Shown here piece after piece: positions 9,338 to 20,365 of a stretch of 64,000 bases of DNA. Made by a program: the position numbers and the translations under genes. The notes under the pieces were generated by a model that was given only the letters and a program-made list of their open reading frames with translations, was not told the DNA's origin and made no database searches. Source of the DNA: Cyprinodon diabolis (taxonomy: Eukaryota; Chordata; Actinopteri; Cyprinodontiformes; Cyprinodontidae); contig CM060065.1 of NCBI GenBank assembly GCA_030533445.1, positions 49,469,964-49,533,963 on the forward strand. Reading direction: 5' to 3'. Position 1 is the first letter of the stretch. Each line of letters starts with the position of its first letter.

Positions 9338-9484
9338 TCTGATTGGTTTATTTGGCCCGTCTATCACCAACATAGGCCAATCAGCTAACCAGTATTTTTG
9401 CCCCTTCCCAAAATTACTTCAATGGAAGGTTTCCAGATGGATATGCGGAGCAAATCCATCAGGAGAGTCAGGTTAGTAATGTTG

Positions 9485-10450
9485 TGTCCCTTTACTCTCA
9501 ATTTTTTGGTTGCTGCCTTAAAAAAAAAAAGCGCTGTATGTTTTCTGCTGTCTCTGAAATGTTTCAGATCAGGCGAAATGCCTCAGGTAACATTTAGCAT
9601 CACTATGTCGCTGTTAAAACTATCCTGTGTTTATTAGAGCTTTGCTAACTCTGGCTTGCATTTCGCGTAGGAGGAGCAATCATGGAGTTGGTCACATCAA
9701 TTAATCATTATTTTGACTTGATTTATGTTGCGCCAGATGATAGGGTGAGAGCTTGGAGAAGGCAACATGAAAAGATGCATTCATCGTGCCTTGTATCAAC
9801 AGTTAAGTCTGCTGATGTGAGCACAGTGATGAGGGGGTATTAAGCTGGTACGGCCTTTTACCATGCATACTTTGCTGAAACACCGAATTCTCACATATCC
9901 ATCTCTTTTAGACCAAATATAAAGCCATCTCAAGATGTAAAAGCAAAAGAGGGCCCAACCTTATTGCAGCAAGTTGTTCCTGAATAAACTGAATGCAGCT
10001 TTTTGGTATTTTCAGTAGTTTTAAACCTGAAACTATAAATATATTAAAACTTTACGCCTTTATTGTAAATATCTAAATTTTTTTTGCATCAAATCTAAGA
10101 CCCTTTGTGTGATAAATTCTTCCATCTTTTATACAGGACAGTTAAATAATCAAAACACTCAAGGGGACATCAAATTCATCCTCATCTCACATCAGGCTTC
10201 AAAAGGCAAAAGCAAACAAACAACACTCTGGATCAGAGACGTCCATAAAACCTGCCTCAGGTCTAAAGGTGATCCAAACAAAAGCCATGAAGCAGAACAA
10301 GCTGCAGACGTGTCCAGCCTGAGGCACGGAGGTCTTAGAGGTTTCTCTCTCTGGCAACATTAAAACATTTTCTAACAGCTTGGAAATATAAAACAACTAA
10401 TCCGCCAAACAAGTTGTTGCACTTTGTTAGATATAAAGATCAACAAACCT
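9485..10450. other. Spacer between inverted copies A and B
   Basis: About 1 kb of sequence with no recognised gene. It is not part of the transposons, because each copy has its own target-site duplication. Confidence 0.6.
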
Positions 10451-10459
10451 CCATATCAT

Positions 10460-10978
10460 TAACCTGACTCCGCCAGATGGATTTGCTCCGCACATCCATC
10501 TGGAAACCTTCCGTTGAAGTAATTTTGGGAAGGGGCGAAAATACTGGTTAGCTGATTGGCCTATGTTGGTGATAGACGGGCCAAATAAACCAATCAGATC
10601 AACGAAGCATATGACGTACTAACAGAGCGACGACGAAAACACAACCACAAGCCAGGCTACTCTTGCCGAAACCAGTCGGGAGAAGAGCAAAAACAGCCTC
10701 CAGAGCAGTGTTTTACTTTTCTTTTAGTGAAGAAATACTCTGTAATTCCGATAAAACTTGCTCGATAGCCACGCTAACGCTAGTTTGATCGGCTGAAGCC
10801 GCCATGTTCTTTAGACTGAACTGTCGCGCTTCTCGTTGCGTCAACCCGCCTCAAAGCCAACGCTGATTGGACGTTAGTTTGGTGAACGGCTCCAAATTTT
10901 CTTTAACGGAGAGTCTCCAGACTGATCTGCGAGTGAAACCTTGAAAGCTCGCAAGATCAGGATGGTCTCACGAGGCCA
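10460..10978 (-). mobile_element. Helicase-exon DNA transposon, copy B
   Basis: A 519-bp copy lies in reverse orientation, from TAACCTGACTCCGCC to GGTCTCACGAGGCCA. It is bordered by CCATATCAT on both sides (10451-10459 and 10979-10987). The hairpin CCAGATGGAT / ATCCATCTGG is perfect here. On the minus strand the helicase fragment has an in-frame stop after KEK and an 18-bp deletion that removes the FLRGKD segment. It shares copy A's internal junction (GGCTTGTGGTTGTG in A), so A and B belong to the same deletion subfamily. Confidence 0.85.
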
Positions 10979-10987
10979 CCATATCAT

Positions 10988-13012
10988 TGCTATGATTGAA
11001 AAATCCAAATCTAGACATGTAGCTGGCTTCATCTCTCCTCTCTGGGTGTTATTAGCTACAGATTATAAGAACAAATATTTCTGTTATTACTCCAAATTCA
11101 AGTGGCAGCTTTATATCACAGAAACTAATGGCCCACGTTGGAAACCTTTTACTACATTCCCTTCAACAGGGAATAAAAAATCAAAACATACAAGCACGTC
11201 AAATGTTAATCATTAATGGTTTTTCCAGGAAGATGTTTGAATAGGTGAAAAGAAACCAGCATCAGATCGGGTTCAACATTGTGCTGGGCTTCCTTTGAGC
11301 CTCTCAGAAAGGCTGAAGGAGAGATTAACAGGTGAGAAGCTAAAGGGGAGAAAGGCAGAGTGATAGAGAGAAGAACAGGGAAGCGAAAGACCTTAAGCTT
11401 GATCAGTAGTCGTTCCCAGTGTCTCTTGGGACAGTTACCTCTTGTTTTGTCTTTTTCACTCTGGTGTTCCTCTTTTTACCCTGTTTCAAATCTCTATGCA
11501 CTCTTCTGCTCAAGTCTTTCATGGTTTTTCTGCATTCCAAGTTCATTTTCTCTCCTGTGTTTTTCTCTCTGCAGTCCACTCTACACTTTCAGCCCTGTCT
11601 GCAACAGCCTCTCATTTTACCTACTTTCAAGCCAGTACATTTTCCTCACCTTCAGATTTAAAGCACCCCTTAGAGATTATCTTTTTTTATAGATGGCAAG
11701 AAATGGAGGTTTAAGTTTCCACTTGCTGTTTACTTGACGACTTCTCCAAGAAAGAGGGAATATGGTTCTCATTAAACAGAAAGCCAAGGAGTGACATGAA
11801 ATGGCTTATAAGATGCTGGTTTGAGAATGATATTGTTTTAGATGAGCAGCAGCTAGTGAATGCATTTAATAAAAGTCATATATGTGTATATATGATGCAA
11901 TTGCAATGTGTGTAGCCCACAGCCAATCCCTTTAAATCATTAGACTAATAAGAGGGTCTGCAGAGAACTCAGCATTTATCTTCACTCTTAATTTCTAGCT
12001 TTCCAGCTTTGTTTTCTTCTATTAAAATATTTTAACCTGTTTCTAGCATTACAAAGCAGATAATGAGCTGCATTGGCTATCAGTACATTACCCCTTTCTT
12101 AAAATCGTAAGAGTTTTTCTGTATTATAATAATAACGAATCTATATATGAGCTGAAATTATTGTTAAATCTTCATTTGACCAGATACCGTAAGCTGAAGA
12201 CCTCCTTCACTTCCACTCCAAGAGAGGCTGCAGCACATATAATAATGGACAATACATGCAGCACCAGCTAAACAAGCATTAAAGTTTTAAAACTCACTTC
12301 AAAATTTGACAATATTCTAAACATTGATGAATTTGTATTTATGCTTTGTCTTCTATCAAAAATGGTTTGTCATACCTTCTCTTTACATTTGCTTAATTTC
12401 TATATCCAGAATGTTGGTTACAATTAATCTTACTTCATATCTTCTCTTAATCTATAACCTTTGTCTCATACTGTAAACAGTTACCGTTTAGATTATGTCT
12501 TCTTTTTACATCATCTGTGCTGTTCTTTATTTAACTAATTCAAGACTGTGAATAATTCTATAAATAGTTTGTTTATTTAATTTTTGTATCCAACTTTATG
12601 TATTATACTTATTTTCTTTCTGTAGTGGTTATTGAATGAAGAGGCCTCTACACAAAAGATAGATGGGGTGAAAACACTGAGGAGTTTAGAATATACAGAG
12701 ATTTAGGATCTAGAGAATTGCCCATTCTTGCAAGAATGTATTGAACATTTAGCAAACTCTGGTTTTGGATAGCTTCTATGAGGTTTCCAGCAGATTTGCT
12801 GATCAGTGATTCCATCAATAAATGTAATTTTAATCATAGATTCTACAAAACTATTTAAAATCATACCCTATTGTTGCACTGGTAGCCCCACCGTGCAGCC
12901 CCCCTTGTCTTGCAGCATGAAGGACCGGTTTAATAACCACCCTAAGGTCTTTCTGCAGAAACTTGCCTACATAGGCTGGCTACCTGTGCAGGTTGTACCA
13001 CGCCTCTCACCC
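10988..13012. other. No recognisable gene; pyrimidine-rich segment
   Basis: The stretch 11400-11680 is rich in C and T and gives overlapping hydrophobic ORFs in all three plus frames, which is typical of composition rather than coding. The rest is AT-rich without recognised elements. Confidence 0.5.
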
Positions 13013-13015
13013 ATA

Positions 13016-13681
13016 TACCCCATTTCCACTACCCTTGAAAAACCGATCCATGCTGAGACCGGTCCGAGCTCGGATCAGTTAACCAGGCCGAGCTCGGTTC
13101 TGACGACCGTTTACACATCACGCTATCTCGGCTCCTCGACTCTTCGCCTCCTAGTGACGATCTGCGGTATTACTGCCAGTATTGAAGGAGGAAATCAACC
13201 AAAAATTGTTTGCCAACCGCCATAAAACACAAGAAGAAGACGAAGAAGGAGGGAATAAAAATGGCGGCGCCCGTCACATTCAGAAAGTTATGCTTGATTA
13301 TTATTGCTGTACTTCGGTGTTATTATTAAAAATGTTGCGTGGAGAAGATTTTGATTGTTGTTTATAGTTGAAGAAGAAGTTGTTCTTCTTCTTCTTTTTC
13401 CGGAGGGGCATTACCGCCATCTACTGGAATGGAGTGTGAATCGCGATGTGCAGCCAGACGGAGATGACGCGTTCTGCTCATGCGCTCTTGTTATCAGAGA
13501 ACCGAGCCAGGGAAAAACCGAGCCGAGCCCACCTCTGGAACTGGTCTGCATTTAGCTCGGTCCGGTTGTGTCCAGCTCGGTTCGGTTCAGTTTGCTTTCC
13601 ATTTACACACGATAAGTTATCTCAGTTACTGAGCTCGGACCGGTCTCAGCACGGTTTTTCAAGGGTAGTGTAAATGGGGTA
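13016..13681. mobile_element. Long-TIR DNA transposon P1 (non-autonomous)
   Basis: Terminal inverted repeats of about 55 bp: TACCCCATTTCCACTACCCT on the left matches the reverse complement of the right end (TACCCCATTTACACTACCCT), and both continue through TGAAAAACCG to GACCGGTCCGAGCTC. ATA flanks both sides (13013-13015, 13682-13684), a possible 3-bp duplication. The interior contains GCCGAGCTCGGTT palindromes and a 22-codon ORF from the ATG at 13261 (MAAPVTFRKLCLIIIAVLRC start). A related element is at 34083-35965. The superfamily (PIF/Harbinger or hAT) is unresolved. Confidence 0.8.
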
Positions 13682-13684
13682 ATA

Positions 13685-15028
13685 GGCTGCTGGAGATATT
13701 CACCAGCACCAAAGTCACCAAAATGTGTCGTTGCATTTGGTGGTTATTAAGCTCTTTGTTTGAAATATACAAAGTATGCAAAATAAATAAGCTATCTAGT
13801 GATGAGTGGATTAAAGGCTGCTGATTACTCGGTAACTGTTTTGCAGTGAATTGTTCCTCGTAAATCTCCCAACACTGCGGTGAGTGATACGCTGCATGCT
13901 TGCTTCTGCACTCAGATGCTCTGTGTGGGTAATTAATGGTGGTAGAGCAGCTGCCAGAGAGCTATGTGTTTTACTGCAGTGTTTATCTCACAGGTTAGAA
14001 TCTGATGCTAAAACTCGCCTCTATTCTCCTTTGTTTTTGTTACAATACAAATTTAACTTCATAAAGATGTTTTCTATATTAGCAAAACTTAGCTCTGTTT
14101 TAGGACTCTGATTTCATTTTCAATGTTTTTGGATATTATAACAAACGTATATGGCATTAAACTAAACTAGTCTACACTTACATTATTTTAAAGACCTCTT
14201 TTAATCTTTGTTAGCCTCAAAACAAACTCATTAAAACTGGAGCTGCAGGTGGTGACTCTACTGCTGTCTGTGAGCAGAGTCTCCCCTCATCCCTTTGCCT
14301 CTATTACAGGAGGGGGCATCACTAATGCTGCTTTCCATTTGTTCTTCAAAGGTGACATTTATGATCTTGTTCAGTGGCATGACAGCACCAGGTCCGAACA
14401 CACACTGCATAAAATGAAACTGAATTTACACAATCGTCTTATTTTCCTAAAGTCAACCGGATAAATCTGCTTTCTAATTCAGCAAAATTCAGTTTACAGC
14501 GATAATGAGAATTAAATCCAAAGCAAACTGTTACACTGCAATGTATGTACTGGGAACAGGGAAGAATTACCCTGCTGTGATTTTTCCTGCTCAGCATAAT
14601 TTAGTATCCACAGAATGAGAGAGATGATTCAAAAGGTTCTTAATGAATACCATCAACTATTCATCTCCACAATCCCACCTGCTGACTTTCCACCTCTCCC
14701 TCTCGGAGACTCAGCAGGATTTTGTTGATAATGAGGTGTGGTGTTGTCAGAAGCACAGTCCAGACTCATCCATCCACCCTGCTTAGTAAGAGGCATGGAA
14801 CAACATCCACACACATCCTCACTCACTAGCACACCCAAAGTCAGAGAGTATCCACCCTGGCGCAGATGTCTAGGTGACAAACAGACATATGGACACAGGA
14901 GGTTGCGGTTCCATAGGAGTCGCCTGAAGAAAATAACTCTTTAGCTGAAACATCAGCTGTGCAAAACTTTAAGGAGAAAACCAAGGAAGGAATCTCCAAT
15001 TCAATAAAGATGAATTTATTATGCCAAT
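13685..15028. other. No recognisable gene
   Basis: Non-coding sequence with no clear repeat termini. Confidence 0.5.
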
Positions 15029-15036
15029 TAGTAAAA

Positions 15037-15913
15037 CAGGGGTTGACGTTAAAGATTTTTACCACTTGCCCAAAGGGCAAGTGACTTTCACATTTCATTT
15101 GCCCAGAAACAATTTTTACTTGCCCAGTATGTTTGATAAATATAGTTCCTAATATTCATTTTTGTATATATATCAATGAAACATGTTTGTTTTTTTAAAT
15201 GTTTTTTTGTAATTCAGTAAGTTTCCAGGTTCCTGGTGTGTATATGCATGCGTCAGATAATGAACTCAAGCCTACATTACCGTGTTAACATGCTTTTCAA
15301 TCCTTCCTGCACATTCTTTTCAAACTAAACTTTGCTTTAAACTGTTGTGTGCTTGGAAAAATGTAAATTGTAATGTTAAAAATCTAAAAAAAACTTGACA
15401 GGTTAAAAACTCAAGATAAATCACAAGACAGAAGTCAATATCACAAATGAATAACTTTTATTTTAGAGTCACGGTATGTTTATACAAGATAATACTATTA
15501 ATATAATGTGACTTTTCTAGAGAATCATTATACATAGTTATTTTATTCAGGGTTTCCACAGTCTGACATAATTTCAGGATTCCCTGACTTTTAACTGACT
15601 CAGGATTAGTTTTCCCTGATAAAATAATTGCAGCCGTTTGTCGTTTTGGTAACTACATCAAAATTACCGCTAGGTGAACAAAAATCACGCCATCTGGAGG
15701 AAAATCACCCGCCTTTTTCAAGTCACGCACCTTTTTCAAATCAAGTCGTTTTCATAGAATGTCGGTGAATTTAAAGTAATTTTGAGTGATAAATAATTTT
15801 TTTTTTGCGATCATTGCACTTGCCCGGCGGGCAAATACAATGAAATTTGTACTCTCCCAACAATAAAAACTACTTGCCCCGGGAGATCGGGCGATGGTTA
15901 ACATCAAGCCCTG
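15037..15913 (+). mobile_element. CAGGG-type hAT-like element, copy 1
   Basis: 877 bp from CAGGGGTTGACGTTAA to GTTAACATCAAGCCCTG. TAAAA is found on both sides (15032-15036, 15914-15918), a 5-bp target duplication. Characteristic blocks include ACTTGCCCAAAGGGCAAGTG near the left end and TTGCCCGGCGGGCAA near the right. There is no open transposase frame. An inverted homologue with its own 5-bp duplication lies at 39437-40336. Five-base duplications with CAGGG ends fit the hAT5 group, to the extent I can judge. Confidence 0.8.
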
Positions 15914-16269
15914 TAAAAGCCTTTCAGTGTTACGTCTCCGTGGTAAATTGGTTAAAGTCTTTGAGTGGAAAGTAGGAAACCCAAGAATGAATCACAACTG
16001 TGTCACTAGGGGCTTCTTACACAAAAGTTTGCAGACGTAAGAACACGAACAAATAAAAGCCTTTCTGTCTACGGAAGCCTACCAACTGCATCGAGTCATT
16101 GACTTCCAGCACTTACTAAAAGTCAGAAAACATGGTGCAACAGTGTAGATCAGCAGCACTTCCAATGATTTGAAAGCTGCCATTTCCTACAGGTGTTCCT
16201 ATCCAATACTGGATTCAGCTTACAGTCTTAAAAATCTTTTTTATAATATTATTTTTTTAGTACCGAATA

Positions 16270-16835
16270 CAAAAGGGATATGTTGTTGGTCTGATGAACA
16301 TCATTTGTTGTTCCTATATGGCTGTGGCTCCAACCTACAGATATATATCAGCTGGGCTGCTGCCATCAACACCTTTGGCTCTAGATGATAGAGTTGGTCT
16401 GTTTTTCAGTGTTTGTTCCTGTTTCTCTCCAAGACATAGCCCTCTCCTAGATAATTTTGTCTATTTAACTGTTTCTTTCCTAGACAGAGCCAACAGAGGG
16501 GCTTGGTTTGCCTTTACCTTTTCTGCTGGAGGTTTCTCCCTTTTAAAGCGAAGTTTTTCCCTCCACTGTCGCTACATGCATGCTCGTTGTGAGGGATTAC
16601 TGTAGATTCGACAAAATGTAGGCGAATGTCTACTGTTGTCACATGCTCATCCAGGTGGAGCGTGTCCTGCAAGTCAATGGCTCGATGCAATCAGCTGGTT
16701 TTCCTTACTGTAGATAGAAAACTTTGAACCATCTGACTGGATTATCTGATGAAATTGACTCTATAAAGTGCATTGAACCGACATGTTCTCTATAAATAAA
16801 CTGAACTGAATTGTTATTGAATGTAATCGGTTTCT
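16270..16835 (+). mobile_element. L2-type LINE, 3' UTR only
   Basis: Homologous to the 3' UTR of the LINE at 41640-43115: shared blocks include CATCAACACC, GTTCCTGTTTCTCT, CTGCTGGAGGTTTCTYCC, TTTTTCC..CCACTGTCGCT, and the tail TATAAATAAACTGAACTGAATT. No coding sequence remains, so this is a strongly 5'-truncated insertion. Confidence 0.75.
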
Positions 16836-17402
16836 TCTTGTTTAGTGCTAGAGAATTTTCACACTTTACACACCTGCAAGTAGGTAAACAAGGGGTTAAA
16901 CACGTGTTTTGCTAACTTTGTTGCATTCAGTTAATCTGAAGGAAGTCAGTCGTTTAAAGCACCGAAAAGTTTAACATGAAGAGACCGTTAGGGTAAAATT
17001 ATAGAATGGGAATAAAATAATATGGCTGCTTTTGAACTCTTCTTTGAAAATGTAACGTGTGGCAGTGCTGTGTCAGAGACAGCTGCCATTTGCTTTAAAT
17101 GCCAACTTTTACCCAGAACTCAAGCACAGCAGTTACCAGGGTGGAGCGAGGCCATTACTACAAGCCCTACAAAAAGTATGGCTGAGTAAAAGGTGCAGTT
17201 AGTAGCAAATTGTTCCAAAACTATCACCTTTTTCCACCTGAAAAAGTCAGGTCGTCTGAATTATTTTCTGAAAAGGTAGCTGAGGTGAATAAGAAAGATG
17301 TTTTTCACTCGGGAGGGTCTTGACCATAAGACTGCAAGATACTGCATGAAGCTGTTATAAACATAATGTTTTAAAGTTAAAGGCTGTGCATGGATGTGGA
17401 TA
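16836..17402. other. No recognisable gene
   Basis: Spacer between the L2 tail and the next Tc1-like transposon. Confidence 0.5.
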
Positions 17403-17771
17403 TACAGTGGGGCAAAAAAAGTATTTAGTCAGCCACAAATAGTGCAAGTTCTCCCACTCAAAAAGATGAGAGAGGCCGGTAATATTTCATCATAGATATA
17501 CCTCAACTATGAGAGACAAAATGAGAAAAAAAATCCAGAAAATCACATTGTCTGATTTTTAAAGAATTTATTTGCAAAATATGGTGGAAAATAAGTATTT
17601 GGTCAGTTACAAACAAGCAAGATTTCTGGCTCTCACAGACCTGTAACTTCTTCTGTAAGAGGCTCCTCTGTCCTCCACTCGTTACCTTCATTAATGGCAC
17701 CTGTTTGAACCCGTTATCAGTATAAAAGACACCTGTCCACAACCTCAAACGGTCACACTCTAAACTCCACC

Positions 17772-18088
17772 ATGGCCAAAACTAGAGAGCTGTCAAAGGA
17801 CACCCGAAACAAAATTATAGACCTGCACCAGGCTGGGAAGTCTGAATCTGCAATAGGTAAACAGCTTGGTGTGAAGAAATCAACTGTGGGATCAATTATT
17901 AGAAAATGGAAAACATACAAGACCACTGATAATCTTCCTCGATCTGGGGCTCCACGCAAGATCTCACCCCGTGGGGTCAAAATGATAACAAGAATGGTGA
18001 GTAAAAATCCCAGAATCACACGGGGGACCTAGTGAATGACCTGCAGAGAGCTGGGACCAAAGTAACAAAGGCTACCATCAGTACCACA
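17772..18088 (+). pseudogene. Tc1-like transposase, N-terminal part
   Basis: From the ATG at 17772 (CACCATGGCC context) the frame reads [20 protein letters not shown], through the first helix-turn-helix and a GSIIRKWK segment, to [11 protein letters not shown]. There a stop appears at 18030-18032. One G seems to be missing from the run at about 18021-18025: in the next frame the reading continues as [19 protein letters not shown] to the insertion point. So this half is damaged by a single-base deletion. It pairs with the catalytic part at 19442-20146. Confidence 0.88.
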
Positions 18089-19433
18089 CAGTGTTGGGCA
18101 CGTTACTTTGAAAAAGTAATTAGTTATAGTTACTAGTTACTTCTCCCAAAAAGTAACTGAGTTACTAACTGAGTTACTCCACAATAAAAGTAACTAGTTA
18201 CTAGTAAAAGTAACTATTGCGTTACTTTTGTGTTTCTCGCCCCCGTAACCCTCCCCACCCAGCCCCCACCTTCTCGCCGTGTGTTTCAAAGCCAGCTGAA
18301 TAGAGCGGACGACAAAGACAAGAACCTGCAGAGAGTTTAGCATTTATTGCAACTCAACGTAAATGACATCAGGGGGGAACGCCATGTGAAGTTATTTAAC
18401 AGGGCATTCAGATCTGGTGAGTATATGAAATTAATAACTGGGGATGTCTAATTCTGAAATCCTGTGTGTTTGGGTTGTTATAGATTCTGCAACATCTATC
18501 TATCCATCTATCTATCTAGATCTATACTCTGTGTGTGACATAAAATATGGATCTCCATCCCTGCCACAAAGGCCATCAAATAATGTTTAAAATAAAAAAT
18601 ACAGTAGGTTGAGAAGGCAGAGTATCTATCTATCCATCCATCCATCCATCCATCCATCCATCCATCCATCCATCCATCCATCCATCCATCCATCCATCCA
18701 TCCATCCATCCATCCATCCATTCATCCATCCATATTTCTCCCTTTCATTTGATCGTTCACGCTCTCCATAGTTCTCCTGTGGCGCGAGCACAGGGCGACT
18801 GTTGCGCGCCTTTAGCGAGCATGCGCGTTTCCTGTCGCTTGCGCGGTGACTCTTGCCGCCTGCGCTGTGCGGAGATGCAGAGGAAACCGTTATGTGGTGG
18901 GGAAACGCAGCTCGACGTAACGCCGGTATTTCCATCAGGAAAACGCTGTTTTGCTGCTGGATCCTCCTCACTCTCCATCTCTCTGTGTGTGCTGTACGTT
19001 AACACCCGCCAGCGGAAACACCCACCTACCCAACCGACAGACGGAATCTCACTATACATCAGCCATTCTCATCCTCCCCTCTCTCATGACAAGGCGCGCA
19101 CCTCTGGATGACCTAAAAAATTATCTTTAATATCTCTTAAACAAAAGTAGCACAAACAATATTTTTTCTCCACAAATCTGCACTAACGTTGCACTAACCA
19201 TTCAGTCTATTTGCAGAGTTTTTTGACGTGGGGGGGGGGTCACGCAGCTGCGCACGAGTCCTATCATGAAAAAAGGTTCATTGTGCGACCTGAGTAACGC
19301 GCAGTAACGGGGTGTCTGCAATGGTAACTGCGTTATAGTTACAGTCAAAGAAATTATTTAGATTACTCGTTACTAAAACAAGGTAACGGCGTTAGTAACG
19401 CCGTTACTTTCAACGCCGTTAGTCCCATCGCTG
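18089..19433. mobile_element. hAT-type insertion inside Tc1 transposase
   Basis: A 1345-bp insert begins CAGTGTTGGGCACGTTACTT and ends GTTAGTCCCATCGCTG. The flanks GTACCACA (18081-18088) and GTAACACA (19434-19441) form an 8-bp duplication with one mismatch, typical of hAT elements. Subterminal GTAACTAGTTAC and GCGTTACTTT motifs recur at both ends. The interior is non-coding and includes a long ATCC microsatellite. Confidence 0.88.
18623..18734. repeat. ATCC tetranucleotide microsatellite
   Basis: About 27 units of ATCC, with ATCT units at the left and one ATTC interruption near the right end. The minus-strand MDGW-repeat reading frames across it are artefacts. Confidence 0.95.
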
Positions 19434-19441
19434 GTAACACA

Positions 19442-20146
19442 CTACGCCGCCAGGGACTCAAATCCTGCAGTGCCAGACGTGTCCCCCTGCTTAAGCCAGT
19501 ACATGTCAAGGCCCGTCTCAAGTTTGCTAGAGAGCATTTGGATGATCCAGACGATGACTGGGAGAATATCATATGGTCAGATGAAACCAAAATAGAACTT
19601 TTTGGTAAAAACTCTACTCGTCGTGTTTGGAGGAGAGAGAATGCTGAGTTGCATCCAAAGAACACCATACCTACAGTGAAGCATGGGGGTGGAAACATCA
19701 TGCTTTGGGGCTGTTTTTCTGCTAAGGGACCAGGACGACTGATCCGTGTGAAGGAAAGAATGAATGGGGCCATGTATCGTCAAATTCTGAGTGAAAACCT
19801 CCTTCCATCAGCAAGGCCATTGAAGATGAAACGTGGCTGGGTCTTTCAGCATGACAATGATCCCAAACACACCGCCCGGGTAATGAAGGAGTGGCTTCGT
19901 AAGAAGCATTTCAAGGTCCTGGAGGGGCCTAGCCAGTCTCCAGATCTCAACCCCATAGAAAATCTTTGGAGGGAGTTGAAAGTCCGTGTTGCCCAGCGAC
20001 AGCCCCAGAACATCACTGCTCTAGAGGAGATCTGCATGGAGGAATGGGCCAAAATACCAGCAACAGTGTGTGAAAACCTTGTGAAGACTTACAGAAAACG
20101 TTTGATCTCTGTCATTGCCAACAAAGGGTATATAACAAAGTATTGA
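19442..20146 (+). pseudogene. Tc1-like transposase, catalytic part
   Basis: After the insertion the frame resumes as [20 protein letters not shown] and stays open to a TGA at 20144-20146. The DDE catalytic core is intact: Asp in IIWSDETK, Asp in [12 protein letters not shown], Glu in [11 protein letters not shown] (DD34E). The GGG box ([20 protein letters not shown]) is present. Together with the N-terminal part at 17772 this amounts to a normal ~340-residue transposase. The break is a hAT insertion plus one frameshift, not general decay. Confidence 0.92.
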
Positions 20147-20365
20147 GATGAACTTTTGTTATTGACCAAATACTTATTTTCCACCATATTTTGCAAATAA
20201 ATTCTTTAAAAATCAGACAATGTGATTTTCTGGATTTTTTTTTCTCATTTTGTCTCTCATAGTTGAGGTATATCTATGATGAAATATTACCGGCCTCTCT
20301 CATCTTTTTGAGTGGGAGAACTTGCACTATTGGCGGCTGACTAAATACTTTTTTGCCCCACTGTA

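Larger units (their letters stand above)
8933..9475 (+). mobile_element. Helicase-exon DNA transposon, copy A
   Basis: A 543-bp element runs from TAGCCTCGTGAGACC to GAGAGTCAGGTTA. It is flanked on both sides by the same 9 bp, GTAATGTTG (8924-8932 and 9476-9484). The ends are short imperfect inverted repeats (TAGCC versus TAACC on the other strand). Next to the right end is a hairpin, CCAGATGGAT with ATCCATC. It carries the start of a RecQ-like helicase frame at 9113. Homologous elements lie at 10460-10978, 33490-34033 and, diverged, at 60013-60566. A 9-bp duplication would suit the Mutator-like group, but I cannot assign a superfamily without the transposase. Confidence 0.85.
17405..20363 (+). 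mobile_element. Tc1-like transposon with long TIRs, broken by a hAT
   Basis: Terminal inverted repeats of about 200 bp: CAGTGGGGCAAAAAAAGTAT on the left mirrors ATACTTTTTTGCCCCACTG on the right. TA flanks each end (17403-17404, 20364-20365). The transposase gene inside is split by a 1345-bp insertion at 18089-19433 and also has a frameshift. Without the insertion the element would be about 1.6 kb, the normal Tc1 size. Both terminal repeats are well preserved, so the DNA could in principle be mobilised in trans. Confidence 0.93.

Noticed and set aside
8933..10978. A single 2-kb foldback transposon
   Set aside because: Each arm has its own different 9-bp duplication (GTAATGTTG and CCATATCAT), so these are two insertions.
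11360..11714. Three overlapping hydrophobic ORFs
   Set aside because: A CT-rich stretch gives Leu/Phe/Ser-rich frames in all three phases; no ORF stands out.
13016..13021. 8-bp duplication for the P1 element
   Set aside because: Flanks do not match over 8 bp; only ATA is shared, so hAT membership is not claimed.
18508..18971. Minus-strand ORFs of MDGW repeats
   Set aside because: They are translations of the ATCC microsatellite inside a non-coding hAT; every frame is open because of the repeat.
18749..19111. 120-codon Cys-rich plus ORF
   Set aside because: It lies in the non-coding interior of a hAT element and has a shadow ORF on the opposite strand; no domain or splice context.
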